A stretch of DNA of 64,000 nt from Kordiimonas laminariae (GTDB taxonomy: Bacteria; Pseudomonadota; Alphaproteobacteria; Sphingomonadales; Kordiimonadaceae), in NCBI RefSeq assembly GCF_023008165.1, contig NZ_JAKQZA010000002.1, positions 1 to 64,000 on the forward strand, given 5' to 3'. Under the pieces are notes generated by a model, which had not been told where the DNA came from, ran no database searches, and worked only from the letters and a program-made list of their open reading frames with translations. Shown here piece after piece: positions 52,045 to 61,690 of the stretch; the first letter of the stretch is position 1, and every line of letters begins with the position of its first letter. The position numbers were made by a program, and so were the translations under genes.

Positions 52045-55000
52045 CAGCTTCCTGCTTCTTCCGTTCTTCTTCTCGCTTTTTCTCCTGCGCTTTTTGGAGA
52101 GCACCCAAAAGACCAAATGCCCGACTGAAAACAGCTGCGCCAGGTGTTTGTTGTTTTCCATCACCAGCAGCTTCCCGCTCTTTGAACAGAGCACTTCTAA
52201 GGCGACGCTCAATCCCTGCTATCACAAACCGTTCGAACAAACGACTTTCCCACTGTGCATTGGGGTTATTAAATGCTCCCTGATAATTTACAGGGATTGT
52301 GGGAGTATCTTTGGGCTGAGTTAATTCCAATTGCCCTTTAAGAGACATAAACTCGCTTACAAAATTAAGCTGCCCATCAATGTTGAACTTACCCCAACTG
52401 CCAGAAGCATTTGCCTGTTCAAGCAGCATTACCCCACTATCCATCGTAAATTTAGCATTTAAAACATCAAGTGGGGTAGAACCTGTACGCAGCAGCCCGC
52501 CAATATTATTCAAAAAGCCTCGGCTTGATTTAGCCGACTGCATCTGGGCAACAAGATTAGGCACACCAATAAACTCCAGCGCACCGCCCTCGCCTGAAAA
52601 ATCTCCAGTCGCAGACAGAGTTGCAGCAACTGGCTTGCCTGCATTCAACGCACCGCTAAATTCTAACCCACCTTTGATGGTAGAACTCGCAAACACCTTA
52701 TATCCTTGAGATTTCAAATACCTATCCAGTGCTATACCATCAGTATTCAGCGTACCATTAAAACGCTGCTCACCCTCAAGAACAGCTGTTAAATTACCAC
52801 TTAAAGGTTTTCCGTTTAGTGTAGCTCCCCGCCCGAACTGAAGTTGAGCCGTTGCATCACCGAGAGCGATTGATACATCATTGGCCTCAAGGCGTTGCCC
52901 AAATATAGTAAGGTTTTTTAGAGATAACCCAATTGTTCCCACATAACTCCCGAAATTAGAGAGATCTAATTTTGTCGGTGCTCCATTACTTTGCCCCTCA
53001 GTTAAAGAGTTCACAGACCAATTTTCAATTATCCCTTGCCCCTGCAACACTTTAGCTGAGGAAAGGCTGAATTGCCCCTTTAAAAGGCCCTGCCCATTCC
53101 TTACTTCGTTCACGGAAATCGAAATATCACCAGCTTTGTCATTATAGGCCATATCAACCAGCAAGTTTTCTGCAGCGTTGAGAACCGAGGCTTCTATTCC
53201 AAGGCTTGAAAGCAATGTGCCTGCCCTGTCGTGATTGACCGTAATCTGGGCAGATGTATTCTCAGCGCCGCGATTGCCTTCAAGGGTTAACCTTGCGCCA
53301 GCAGCAGAGCCTCCAATTTTAAACCCAACTTCCTCTGAAGCAGCCTTTTTCTCCAGATCAAGCGCTAGTTCAACAGGGACATTGTTCCAATCCAAATCAT
53401 CAGATATTAACTGCGCAAAGTCGGCGATATTTCGGTGATTAATGCTTCCCTGAAGATTGTAATCTGTTACGGCACCACCGCTAATACCCAATTGTCCGGT
53501 CAATAATAATTTGTCCGCACCGTTTCCAATATCTAATCCCAGACGCATATTATCCATTGGCCCAGAAAGAGAAATTTTTCCGCTCACCAATTGAAAGCCG
53601 AGTGCTCGTGCCTGAGATTTATAATCAGAACTTAAGAAGGAGCCTTGCAAAATAGGCCAAGCAATCATTTCACCATTCAGGTTAATCTCTATCTGATTGC
53701 CGATGAGAGCAGCGCCACCATTAGTAATAAAAGTAGCTCCAAGTTGTTCGGCCCCCGCATGAGAAACCTCAACCTTATTCTCCGAAACTACGGCTGTAAT
53801 CTTTACCTTTTCAAGAACAGCCCCTTTATAGAGAAGCTCTTTGATTTCCAGATCAACAGCTGTTTCCAGATTAGGGAATTGAAACTCTTCATCAGATTTA
53901 TCACCTGAAGTTTCAATCAAATAGGAATCCAGATTTAATTCCTCAAGGCGTAGTAAAAACTGTGTTGGCACCGGGCTGGATACCTTTCCAGAGATTCCTC
54001 CGGTAAATTTAGTGGTGTCAATTTCCCCCGTGATATCATCAAGTGTCCAACTACCGTTATTTAGTGATAGCTTTGTATTAAGTTTCGCTGCCGCCAATCT
54101 TCCTGCTGTTAATTCAGCAGGAGCCTCCAGATTAAGCCAAACCATCAGGCCTTTCAGATTACCTGAATTCAGAGCAATAGTACCGCCGCCGTTTTTTGCA
54201 TTAAGCGCACCAGCAAACGTGAAACTTGTTGCCCCCGGTAGCAGAGCCTGCATCGATGTTATTGACGCTCCATCCTCTGAAAAGGAAAGAACGGCATCTA
54301 CCCGCTGCCCAATACCGCTTCCAAGTTTCACGCCTTCAATAGTGAAGTCCAGTGCCCCACGGATAATACCGTCAGTTGATGCTTGAGGCTGAACCTCATT
54401 ACTGTTCACAGGCACCGAAACAAGAGATTTAATCCACGCGTCTGCATCAATCACACCAAGCGCAACATTACCTGTTACATGCTGCATGCCTCTCCTGTCA
54501 GCCACCGTTACATCCAAACGCCCTCTAGTATCACCAACCATTAATTCACGGCTTACAAGCTTTGTGATATCCCCTTGCTTTTCCAGTTGAACATCAAAAG
54601 CAAATGGTAAATTGGGTGCAGAAACATCTGAACTACCTGCCGCTAAGGCAAGAGCCGAAAGCACTGTTTGCAATTCACTGCCCGACATAATGACCCTGCC
54701 AGTGACATCACCTGTACCACTAATCCGTCCGGCTACTTCAAGGGTCGAACCACCAACAGTAATATCTGTTTTCAGGGAAACCTCATCCCGCACAGAAACG
54801 GGGCGCATACGGCCGCTCGCTTCAATCACTTGTCCATTGCTGCTAAAACCACCCACCCAATCAAGCGGGCCTCTGGGCAGGCTACCTTCAATATCAAATT
54901 TGATATTCTCCAGCGTTCGTTTTTCACCGCTCTGATGTTCAAGAACAAGCGCACCACCCGAAATCCCCATACGCTCAAACGCCATATTCACATTCGCGCT

Positions 55001-55420
55001 TTCAGGGTTTTCTGCAACAGGCCAACCCTTCACTTTCCACGCACCACCTTCGGTTTCCGCGAGAGTGACGGACACACCGTCAAGCGACAGGCTTTGGATA
55101 GCAACCTCACCTTTAAACAAGCTACTGAAGCCAAGGCGCATCTGAATACGTTCAGCTGTTGCAACCGATTCAGAGAAACCTTCAGTATTTGGTGCCAAGC
55201 TTATGGTTTCGAGAGAAACAGAGGGGCGCGGAAAAAGCGCAAAGGAAACATCACCAGCTAGATCAACCTGCATATCGAGCTGATCAGATGCAATAGCAGA
55301 CATTTCTTCCCGGTATTCATTCCAATCAAGGAAATTAAGAGCAACGGAAATCCCTACCAGCGCAATCAAAACCCCGCCTAAAAAGCCATACAGCATCTTC
55401 AAGGGCCAACTATGCTTCAC
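52004..55420 (-). CDS. AsmA-like large envelope protein
   Basis: About 1138 residues. GTG at 55420 is preferred because GGAG lies 7 bases upstream; a GTG five codons earlier lacks a site. N-terminal membrane anchor (about 9-30), then the AsmA start LDWNEYREEMSAIASDQLDMQVDLAGDVSFALFPRPSVSLETI, a long repetitive beta-strand region typical of the bridge-like lipid transport (AsmA/TamB-related) group, and the conserved C-terminal ALSATGDFSGEGGALEF plus NIDGQLNFVSEFMSLKGQLEL. A charged coiled tail rich in Glu/Lys ends the protein. Likely role: phospholipid transport or outer-membrane biogenesis. Confidence 0.9.
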   Translation of the reverse strand: MKHSWPLKMLYGFLGGVLIALVGISVALNFLDWNEYREEMSAIASDQLDMQVDLAGDVSFALFPRPSVSLETISLAPNTEGFSESVATAERIQMRLGFSSLFKGEVAIQSLSLDGVSVTLAETEGGAWKVKGWPVAENPESANVNMAFERMGISGGALVLEHQSGEKRTLENIKFDIEGSLPRGPLDWVGGFSSNGQVIEASGRMRPVSVRDEVSLKTDITVGGSTLEVAGRISGTGDVTGRVIMSGSELQTVLSALALAAGSSDVSAPNLPFAFDVQLEKQGDITKLVSRELMVGDTRGRLDVTVADRRGMQHVTGNVALGVIDADAWIKSLVSVPVNSNEVQPQASTDGIIRGALDFTIEGVKLGSGIGQRVDAVLSFSEDGASITSMQALLPGATSFTFAGALNAKNGGGTIALNSGNLKGLMVWLNLEAPAELTAGRLAAAKLNTKLSLNNGSWTLDDITGEIDTTKFTGGISGKVSSPVPTQFLLRLEELNLDSYLIETSGDKSDEEFQFPNLETAVDLEIKELLYKGAVLEKVKITAVVSENKVEVSHAGAEQLGATFITNGGAALIGNQIEINLNGEMIAWPILQGSFLSSDYKSQARALGFQLVSGKISLSGPMDNMRLGLDIGNGADKLLLTGQLGISGGAVTDYNLQGSINHRNIADFAQLISDDLDWNNVPVELALDLEKKAASEEVGFKIGGSAAGARLTLEGNRGAENTSAQITVNHDRAGTLLSSLGIEASVLNAAENLLVDMAYNDKAGDISISVNEVRNGQGLLKGQFSLSSAKVLQGQGIIENWSVNSLTEGQSNGAPTKLDLSNFGSYVGTIGLSLKNLTIFGQRLEANDVSIALGDATAQLQFGRGATLNGKPLSGNLTAVLEGEQRFNGTLNTDGIALDRYLKSQGYKVFASSTIKGGLEFSGALNAGKPVAATLSATGDFSGEGGALEFIGVPNLVAQMQSAKSSRGFLNNIGGLLRTGSTPLDVLNAKFTMDSGVMLLEQANASGSWGKFNIDGQLNFVSEFMSLKGQLELTQPKDTPTIPVNYQGAFNNPNAQWESRLFERFVIAGIERRLRSALFKEREAAGDGKQQTPGAAVFSRAFGLLGALQKAQEKKREEERKKQEAAKAASQETEGQKP

Positions 55421-55572
55421 AACCGATCTCCGCACTCAGAATGACAATGGAAGGTCACCGAAAATGACCTATGTTTCAATTAACTATAAGATTTAGGCAA
55501 TCATTAGACGCTTTTTTCTTAACCTTTTCAATCCAGCTGTCTAAGCTGCATCAAATTTCGGATTGAGTACAT

Positions 55573-56049
55573 ATGCAACATACTGATTTTAAAATAGACT
55601 TTACTGTTGATAAACAGTGGGAAGACTTCAACGGACACATGAATGTGACCGGCTACCTTTTCTATTTCAGCAGGTCTGCAATGGCTTTTTTTGAAAGTAT
55701 CGGTTTTGGCGCCGATGGCATCAAAAACGACCGCGCATCTTGGTTTGCTCTTCAACAACAACTTACCTACCTGAATGAAGTATTACCCGGCGAGAAAATC
55801 CAGCTCCATGTAAACCCTTTTGATCTCGATGAAAAGCGGATGCATTTCTGGGTGGGTATGGAAAAAGCCGCAACTGGTGAGCTAATCGCCACTATGGAAT
55901 CTATGTCTATTTACGTAAACATGGACACACGAAAGAGCCAAAAACTCCCTGAAGATAAATATAAAATGCTGCAAGAGCTTGTTTCAAATTCAAAGCGCGG
56001 TATACCTGACCATATAGGTAAGGCTTTAGGGTTCAGGAAAAAGTCATAG
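55573..56049 (+). CDS. hotdog-fold thioesterase
   Basis: 158 residues. The active-site region is QWEDFNGHMNVTGYLFYFSRSAMAFFESIG (about 15-44); the D-x-NGHMNVxxY pattern marks 4-hydroxybenzoyl-CoA-thioesterase-like and carnitine-related thioesterases. It hydrolyses an acyl-CoA in the cytoplasm; substrate unknown. Its stop is immediately followed by the ATG of the ClC gene with no intervening base, so the two are co-translated. Confidence 0.85.
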   Translation: MQHTDFKIDFTVDKQWEDFNGHMNVTGYLFYFSRSAMAFFESIGFGADGIKNDRASWFALQQQLTYLNEVLPGEKIQLHVNPFDLDEKRMHFWVGMEKAATGELIATMESMSIYVNMDTRKSQKLPEDKYKMLQELVSNSKRGIPDHIGKALGFRKKS

Positions 56050-57834
56050 ATGGCTGATACAGAGGGAAGTATCTCCGGTAAAATAAACCGGTATATCAGG
56101 GCAACTATGTTCAGCACTGAAGGGCTGGAATTTGGCGCCATCACTCTGCTTGCTGTGCTTGTGGGTGTCATCTCCGGCTATGCTGCCATAGGCTTTTACC
56201 TCGCTATTGACTGGCTTCTTCATTTAGGTTTTGGAATTGGCGAAAAAGAATTGGCAACCGGTGCCAAATCACTCCCAGCGTGGCAAATCATAGCGGTTCC
56301 CACTATTGGCGGCCTTATTGTCGGGCAGATCATTCGCTTCATTAATAAAAATCAGGCCCGTGGTGTACCGCACGTCATTGAAGCTGCTGCTCTTCATGAT
56401 AGCCGTGTCGGATTAAAGAGTGGTTTCCTGAGCGCTGCCACCACCATTATTTCACTAGGCGCAGGCGCTTCAACTGGCCGCGAAGGCCCTGTAGTACATC
56501 TGGGCGCCACACTTGCTTCATGGGTAACCCGAACACTGAAGCTTAATCCAGCTGTCGCTCGAACACTCTTAGGCTGCGGTGTTGCTGCAGCTGTTGCATC
56601 TTCATTCAATGCCCCAATTGCCGGGGTATTTTTCGCACTTGAAGTGATTATTGGTCACTATGCGCTTCATACATTCGCCCCCATCGTTATCGCAGCTATT
56701 GCGGGAACTCTTGTAAGCCGCTCCCACCTTGGTGATTTTCCGGTCTTCCATACGGCTGAATATGCCATCACTAGTTTCTGGGAATTTCCAGCCTTCTTCA
56801 TGCTCGGCATAGTTTCTGCCATCATGGCTATTATCTTTATGTCAGGCCTGAACTGGAGCGATAAAATTCGGGTTCATTTCCGGTTGATCCCTATATGGCT
56901 GCATCCTGCCATTGCCGGTATCCTTCTTGGCTGCATTGCACTGGCCTATCCTGAAATTCTCAGCGTTGGCTATGAAGCAACAAGTGAAGCACTGAATGGA
57001 AACTACAGCTTTTCTCTGCTTGTTGCGCTGGTATTTGCTAAAATGGCAGCCACGATTATCTCCATCGCCGGGCGATTTGGTGGCGGAGTTTTCAGCCCTT
57101 CACTATTCCTTGGAGCTATGGTTGGTGGCTCGTTCGGCATTATTGTGGGCTCCATCTCGCCAGAGTTTGCATCCACACCCGGACTTTATGCCGTAATCGG
57201 TATGGGTGCTGTTGCATCAAGCGTTCTGGGCGCACCTATTTCAACCATGCTGATCGTGTTTGAAATCACAGGCGATTATAATGTCACCATCGCAGTGATG
57301 ATCGCTTCTGCGGTTGCCAGCACCATCTCAAACATCTTCTACAAGCGCAGCATCTTCCTGATGCAGCTTGAGAACCGGGGCATCTGCCTTGAAGGCGGCC
57401 GGGCTACATACCTTCTTAAATCCGCGCGTATCTCGGATCATATGAGCAGAGACTTCTTCACTATCCGCGAAACTGAAACAGTGATTAAAGCGCGAGAGCT
57501 TCTTGTGGTTCAAGGTGGCGGCGTGTTGATTGTAACCGATGAAACAGGACAGATGCGCGGCCTGTTAAGCTTTAATCAATTACCACCAGACGCCTTTGAT
57601 AACGAAGAAACAAAACAAAAACCAGTAAGCGATTTTATGCGCTCCATGGCAAACAGCGTGAAAGCAAACGATGCCATGCAAGTCGCCCTGAACCGCATGG
57701 AGAGTAGCGGTGAAGATATTCTGCCTGTTGTTTCACCAACGGAAAATCTGGTTGTGGTGGGCCTTATTCGACACCGGGATGTGATCAGCGAATATAACCG
57801 GGCTCTGCTGGAAACCCAGGGTCAACACGGATAA
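56050..57834 (+). CDS. ClC-family chloride channel/antiporter with CBS pair
   Basis: 594 residues. The eighteen-helix ClC core occupies about 28-430. Selectivity motifs: ARGVPHV (where GSGIP is usual), GREGPVVHLGA with the gating Glu145, and GGVFSPSLFLGA. A cytoplasmic CBS pair (about 460-590, ISDHMSRDFFTIRETETV and VSDFMRSMANSVKANDAM) follows. GSGIP replaced by ARGVP suggests altered anion preference (inference). Directly abuts the thioesterase gene. Confidence 0.93.
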   Translation: MADTEGSISGKINRYIRATMFSTEGLEFGAITLLAVLVGVISGYAAIGFYLAIDWLLHLGFGIGEKELATGAKSLPAWQIIAVPTIGGLIVGQIIRFINKNQARGVPHVIEAAALHDSRVGLKSGFLSAATTIISLGAGASTGREGPVVHLGATLASWVTRTLKLNPAVARTLLGCGVAAAVASSFNAPIAGVFFALEVIIGHYALHTFAPIVIAAIAGTLVSRSHLGDFPVFHTAEYAITSFWEFPAFFMLGIVSAIMAIIFMSGLNWSDKIRVHFRLIPIWLHPAIAGILLGCIALAYPEILSVGYEATSEALNGNYSFSLLVALVFAKMAATIISIAGRFGGGVFSPSLFLGAMVGGSFGIIVGSISPEFASTPGLYAVIGMGAVASSVLGAPISTMLIVFEITGDYNVTIAVMIASAVASTISNIFYKRSIFLMQLENRGICLEGGRATYLLKSARISDHMSRDFFTIRETETVIKARELLVVQGGGVLIVTDETGQMRGLLSFNQLPPDAFDNEETKQKPVSDFMRSMANSVKANDAMQVALNRMESSGEDILPVVSPTENLVVVGLIRHRDVISEYNRALLETQGQHG

Positions 57835-57898
57835 ATCTGCTGCCTAAAACTGCATTTTCATACTAATTTCAAAATCATAAAGTTCTTGCTTCGTTCTT

Positions 57899-60274
57899 AT
57901 GAAACCCAGTGCTATAAGCAGCACCATGATGGATGATTTTGATTTAGACGATCTGGATATGGGGCCTGCGCCTGCTGCCCCCACACCGCACGGACCACCA
58001 CCTTACCTGGAAGGCCTCAACGAACCGCAGCATGAAGCTGTGATGACTGTTGATGGCCCCGTTCTTGTGCTTGCGGGCGCAGGAACCGGGAAAACCCGTG
58101 TACTAACCACACGTCTTGGCCACCTTATGGAAACAGGCAGAGCAGCGCCGTGGAATATCCTTGCGGTTACCTTTACCAACAAAGCGGCAAAGGAAATGCA
58201 GGAACGAGTTGCCCGTGTACTCGGCCGTCCTGTTGAAGGTATGTGGATCGGCACTTTCCACTCAATCTGTGTAAAAATCCTGCGCAGACATGCCGAACTG
58301 GTTGGCCTTCAGTCTAACTTCACCATCCTCGATACAGATGATCAAATCCGTCTCTTGAAGCAACTCACGCAGGCTGAAGGTATTGACGATAAGCGCTGGC
58401 CCGCGCGCCAACTGGCTGGTCTTATTGACCGCTGGAAAAACCGTGCACTCACGCCAGAACGTGTGCCTGAAGGTGAAGGCCAGGCTTATGCAAATGGCTT
58501 GGGCGCCAAATTCTACAAGCTCTATCAGGAACGCCTTAAGGTTCTAAATGCTTGTGATTTTGGTGATCTTTTAATGCATGTAATCACCATTTTTCAAAGC
58601 CATGCAGATGTTCTGAAGCAGTACCATGAACAGTTCCGCTATATTCTCGTTGATGAGTATCAGGATACAAACGTTTGCCAATACCTGTGGCTTCGTCTCC
58701 TTGCCCAGTCTACACAAAACATCTGCTGTGTGGGTGATGATGACCAATCCATTTACGGTTGGCGTGGCGCTGAGGTTGGTAACATTCTTCGTTTCTCAGA
58801 TGATTTTCCGGGTGCGAAAGTAATCAGGCTTGAGCAGAACTACCGCTCAACTGGCCATATTCTTGCCGCCGCTTCAGCAATGATCACCGCCAATGAAAAC
58901 CGGCTTGGTAAAACGCTTTGGACCGATAAAGGCGAAGGCGAAAAGGTTACGGTTAAGGGCGTATGGGATGGGCCTGAAGAAGCTCGCGCTATTGGTGATG
59001 AAATTGAAAACCTCCAGCGCAAACAACATGCCTTAAGCGAAATCGCCGTCCTCGTACGTACTGGCTTCCAAATGCGGGAATTCGAGGAACGCATGATCAC
59101 GCTCGGTGTGCCTTACCGGGTTGTTGGCGGCCCACGCTTCTATGAACGCGCCGAAATCCGCGATGTGATGGCTTATTTGCGAGTAATTGCTCAAGCAGAC
59201 GATGATTTGGCATTTGAACGCATTGTAAATGTACCAAAACGTGGCCTTGGCACGACGACAGTTCAAAAGGTCCACCATCTGGCCCGTGCCCATGAAATTT
59301 CCATGACCCGTGCGGCACGGCAGATCACAGGTCTGAATGAACTACGTCCTGCTGCACGAAAATCCCTCACACGCCTGATGGATGATTTTGACCGCTGGCG
59401 CGCAATGCTCCACACTCACAGCCACACTGAGGTAACAGAAATTCTTCTGGAAGAATCTGGCTATATGGAGATGTGGCAGAACGATAAATCTCCAGAAGCG
59501 CCCGGCAAGCTTGAAAACGTGAAAGAGCTTGTCTCTGCGATGGGTGAATTTGAAAACCTTGGCGGTTTCCTTGAGCATATCTCACTGGTCATGGAAAATG
59601 ACAGTAACGATAGCCGCGAAAAAGTATCATTGATGACCCTTCACGCTGCAAAAGGCCTTGAATTTGATACTGTATTTTTGCCCGGTTGGGAGGAAGGTTT
59701 ATTCCCGAACCAACGCGCCCTTGATGAAACAGGTGTAAAGGGGTTGGAGGAAGAACGAAGGCTGGCATACGTGGGCATCACCCGCGCCAAGAAAAAAGCC
59801 TTCATCTATTTCGCAGGCAGCAGACAGGTATTTGGCCAGTGGCAATCCAGCCTGCCTAGCCGCTTTGTAGATGAACTACCAACAGACCATGTAGAAATGG
59901 AATCAGAACAAGGGCTTTATTCCAACAAACCAAACCGTTCAGGTGGTTGGGGACAAAGTGATTATTCTGATGAAGGCTACTTCACATCTTCCGGCGATAA
60001 ATATGGCCCCGGATGGCAGCGAGCTAGAGCCCATAAGCAAGAGCAAAACCAAGGCTATAGTGATCGCAGATACCAGGAAGTGCTGGCACCAAAGCCAAAA
60101 CGTAAGAAAAAGATCGAATCAAAACCCGTAAGCGATTTCGCTATTGGAGAACGTGTGTTCCACCAAAAATTCGGATACGGTATTATTGAAGATATTGAAG
60201 GCAACAAGCTCGAGGTAAACTTCGACAAAGCGGGTTCAAAACGCGTTGTAGATAGTTTTGTTGACCCTGCCTAA
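57899..60274 (+). CDS. uvrD: UvrD/PcrA-type superfamily 1 DNA helicase
   Basis: 791 residues. An acidic start (DDFDLDDLDMGP) precedes LNEPQHEAVMTVDGPVLVLAGAGTGKTRVL (Walker A at 59-66), FTNKAAKEMQERV, LVDEYQDTN (Walker B), GDDDQSIYGWRGA, RLEQNYRST, VSLMTLHAAKGLEFDTVFLPG and RRLAYVGITRAKKKAF. The C-terminal PcrA/UvrD Tudor-like end is GERVFHQKFGYGIIEDIEGNKLEV. It unwinds DNA in repair and replication restart. The start codon lacks a good ribosome site; ATGs at 57926 and 57929 are alternatives. Confidence 0.94.
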   Translation: MKPSAISSTMMDDFDLDDLDMGPAPAAPTPHGPPPYLEGLNEPQHEAVMTVDGPVLVLAGAGTGKTRVLTTRLGHLMETGRAAPWNILAVTFTNKAAKEMQERVARVLGRPVEGMWIGTFHSICVKILRRHAELVGLQSNFTILDTDDQIRLLKQLTQAEGIDDKRWPARQLAGLIDRWKNRALTPERVPEGEGQAYANGLGAKFYKLYQERLKVLNACDFGDLLMHVITIFQSHADVLKQYHEQFRYILVDEYQDTNVCQYLWLRLLAQSTQNICCVGDDDQSIYGWRGAEVGNILRFSDDFPGAKVIRLEQNYRSTGHILAAASAMITANENRLGKTLWTDKGEGEKVTVKGVWDGPEEARAIGDEIENLQRKQHALSEIAVLVRTGFQMREFEERMITLGVPYRVVGGPRFYERAEIRDVMAYLRVIAQADDDLAFERIVNVPKRGLGTTTVQKVHHLARAHEISMTRAARQITGLNELRPAARKSLTRLMDDFDRWRAMLHTHSHTEVTEILLEESGYMEMWQNDKSPEAPGKLENVKELVSAMGEFENLGGFLEHISLVMENDSNDSREKVSLMTLHAAKGLEFDTVFLPGWEEGLFPNQRALDETGVKGLEEERRLAYVGITRAKKKAFIYFAGSRQVFGQWQSSLPSRFVDELPTDHVEMESEQGLYSNKPNRSGGWGQSDYSDEGYFTSSGDKYGPGWQRARAHKQEQNQGYSDRRYQEVLAPKPKRKKKIESKPVSDFAIGERVFHQKFGYGIIEDIEGNKLEVNFDKAGSKRVVDSFVDPA

Positions 60275-60291
60275 AAGAACAGGACAAAGAA

Positions 60292-61206
60292 ATGACAGAT
60301 CAATCATGGTGCCTCTCCGGCGAGCTACCACTTGCTACTGCACAGAAGCTAGAGACACTGATCGAGCTAATTGCTGATGAAATAGGTGAATTTCCCCCTA
60401 CTCTTTCCTACTTCGAGCAAGCTGGCAAAAACGACTGGCGTATCGAAATTTATTTCCCTACGGAGCCTGATTATAGCTTCATTACCAAAATGCTGGCCGC
60501 AGGTAACCTTCTTGATTGGGATCACGAGATTGCACCGATTGAAGAAAAAGACTGGGTTTCGGAAAGCCAAAAACTTCTGCAACCTGTTGAAGCTGGCCGC
60601 TTCTTTGTGTTTGGCAGCCATGATGCAGATCAAGCGAAAGAAGGTTCAATCAACTTGCAAATCGATGCAGGACAAGCTTTTGGTACAGGCAAACACGAAA
60701 CCACGGCCGGTTGCCTAAGCGCTATTGATGGTATCGCACATACTGATTTCACACCTGAAACAGTTCTTGATTTGGGCACGGGCTCAGGTGTGCTTGCACT
60801 TGCTGCTCATAAAGTATGGTCAGATGCGCGTGTTATCGCTAGTGATATTGACCCAATCGCTATTGATGTGTGCCGTGATAACATCGTGATCAACAAAGGG
60901 GATGAACGCCCGGCAGACAGTAATCTACCCGGTATTGGCCTAGTTGTAGCGGACGGGCTTGAAGATCCGGTTTTCAAACATGATGCGCCGTTTGATTTGA
61001 TTACAGCGAATATTCTGGCTGGCCCGCTTGTGGATATGGCAGGCGATATCACAGATAACTTGAAAGCTGGTGGAAAGCTTATTCTTTCAGGCCTGCTTGC
61101 AACGCAGGAAAAAGAAGTCCTCGACGCCTATCTGACGCGAGGACTAGTATCTCAGGGCAAAATTGAGAATGGGGAGTGGTTAGCGTTATCGCTTACGAAA
61201 CCCTAA
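60292..61206 (+). CDS. prmA: ribosomal protein L11 methyltransferase
   Basis: 304 residues. N-terminal substrate-recognition domain (about 1-95), then QIDAGQAFGTGKHETTAGCL (about 123-142), the SAM-binding VLDLGTGSGVLALAAHKVW (about 161-179), SDIDPIAIDVCRDN and the NILAGPLVDMA motif that corresponds to NPPF-like motif IV. It trimethylates L11. AGGA precedes the ATG, 17 bases after the helicase gene. Confidence 0.94.
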   Translation: MTDQSWCLSGELPLATAQKLETLIELIADEIGEFPPTLSYFEQAGKNDWRIEIYFPTEPDYSFITKMLAAGNLLDWDHEIAPIEEKDWVSESQKLLQPVEAGRFFVFGSHDADQAKEGSINLQIDAGQAFGTGKHETTAGCLSAIDGIAHTDFTPETVLDLGTGSGVLALAAHKVWSDARVIASDIDPIAIDVCRDNIVINKGDERPADSNLPGIGLVVADGLEDPVFKHDAPFDLITANILAGPLVDMAGDITDNLKAGGKLILSGLLATQEKEVLDAYLTRGLVSQGKIENGEWLALSLTKP

Positions 61207-61219
61207 CCAGAAAACGCCA

Positions 61220-61243
61220 GGCCCGGCAGCATAAAACCGGGCC
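61220..61243. terminator. hairpin between convergent genes
   Basis: GGCCCGG/CCGGGCC pair around a 10-base loop, 13 bases past the prmA stop and 6 bases past the convergent gene's stop. The T-tail is missing on both strands, so it may be a weak or Rho-assisted terminator. Confidence 0.5.
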
Positions 61244-61249
61244 ATCAAC

Positions 61250-61558
61250 TTATGCGTATGCGCCGCCTTGGAAGTTGGTCGGGAGGTCACCACCAAGGTT
61301 TGCAGGACGTACAATCTTAATGCTGATCGGACGTGCTTTTGGAAGAGCGCGCATTTGCTTCTTCTCAACCATCAGGGAGAGGAAATCGCCTTCAGCAGTA
61401 ATATCTGATGCAAGGCCGCGTACACGATCTTCAATACTAACAGACGCAGACAAAGGCTTAGCAGGGGCGCTAATAGTGTGGGGGATCTGACCTTCAGAAG
61501 CCATAAGGGCCATAAAGCTGTAAGGTGCAAGTTCTGTCGTTCTTTGTGTCTGTGCCAT
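61250..61558 (-). CDS. small protein of unknown function
   Basis: 102 residues, no signal peptide or membrane helix, modestly basic. It starts AQTQRTTELAPYSFMALMASEGQ and ends PANLGGDLPTNFQGGAYA with a Gly-rich tail. The middle (SIEDRVRGLASDITAEGDFLSLMVEKKQM) could be helical. Not recognised. Transcribed alone on the minus strand, converging on prmA with a hairpin between. A GAGA-type ribosome site is weak. Codon usage resembles the neighbours. Confidence 0.6.
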   Translation of the reverse strand: MAQTQRTTELAPYSFMALMASEGQIPHTISAPAKPLSASVSIEDRVRGLASDITAEGDFLSLMVEKKQMRALPKARPISIKIVRPANLGGDLPTNFQGGAYA

Positions 61559-61660
61559 TTTATTATCTCGTATATCGTGTGTTATGCGCGCCTCCGTTTG
61601 AGGCGTGACACTTAGATAGGCGCACGCAACATGATTAAGAAGATATTAAGATTGCAAATT

Positions 61661-61683
61661 AGCTATGCGTAAAACGCATAGCT
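61661..61683 (-). terminator. hairpin after the DUF389 gene
   Basis: AGCTATGCGT and ACGCATAGCT form a perfect 10-bp stem with an AAA (minus strand TTT) loop, 7 bases after the DUF389 stop. The minus-strand tail is only mildly T-rich (AATTTGCAATCTT). Confidence 0.65.
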
Positions 61684-61690
61684 TCACAGG

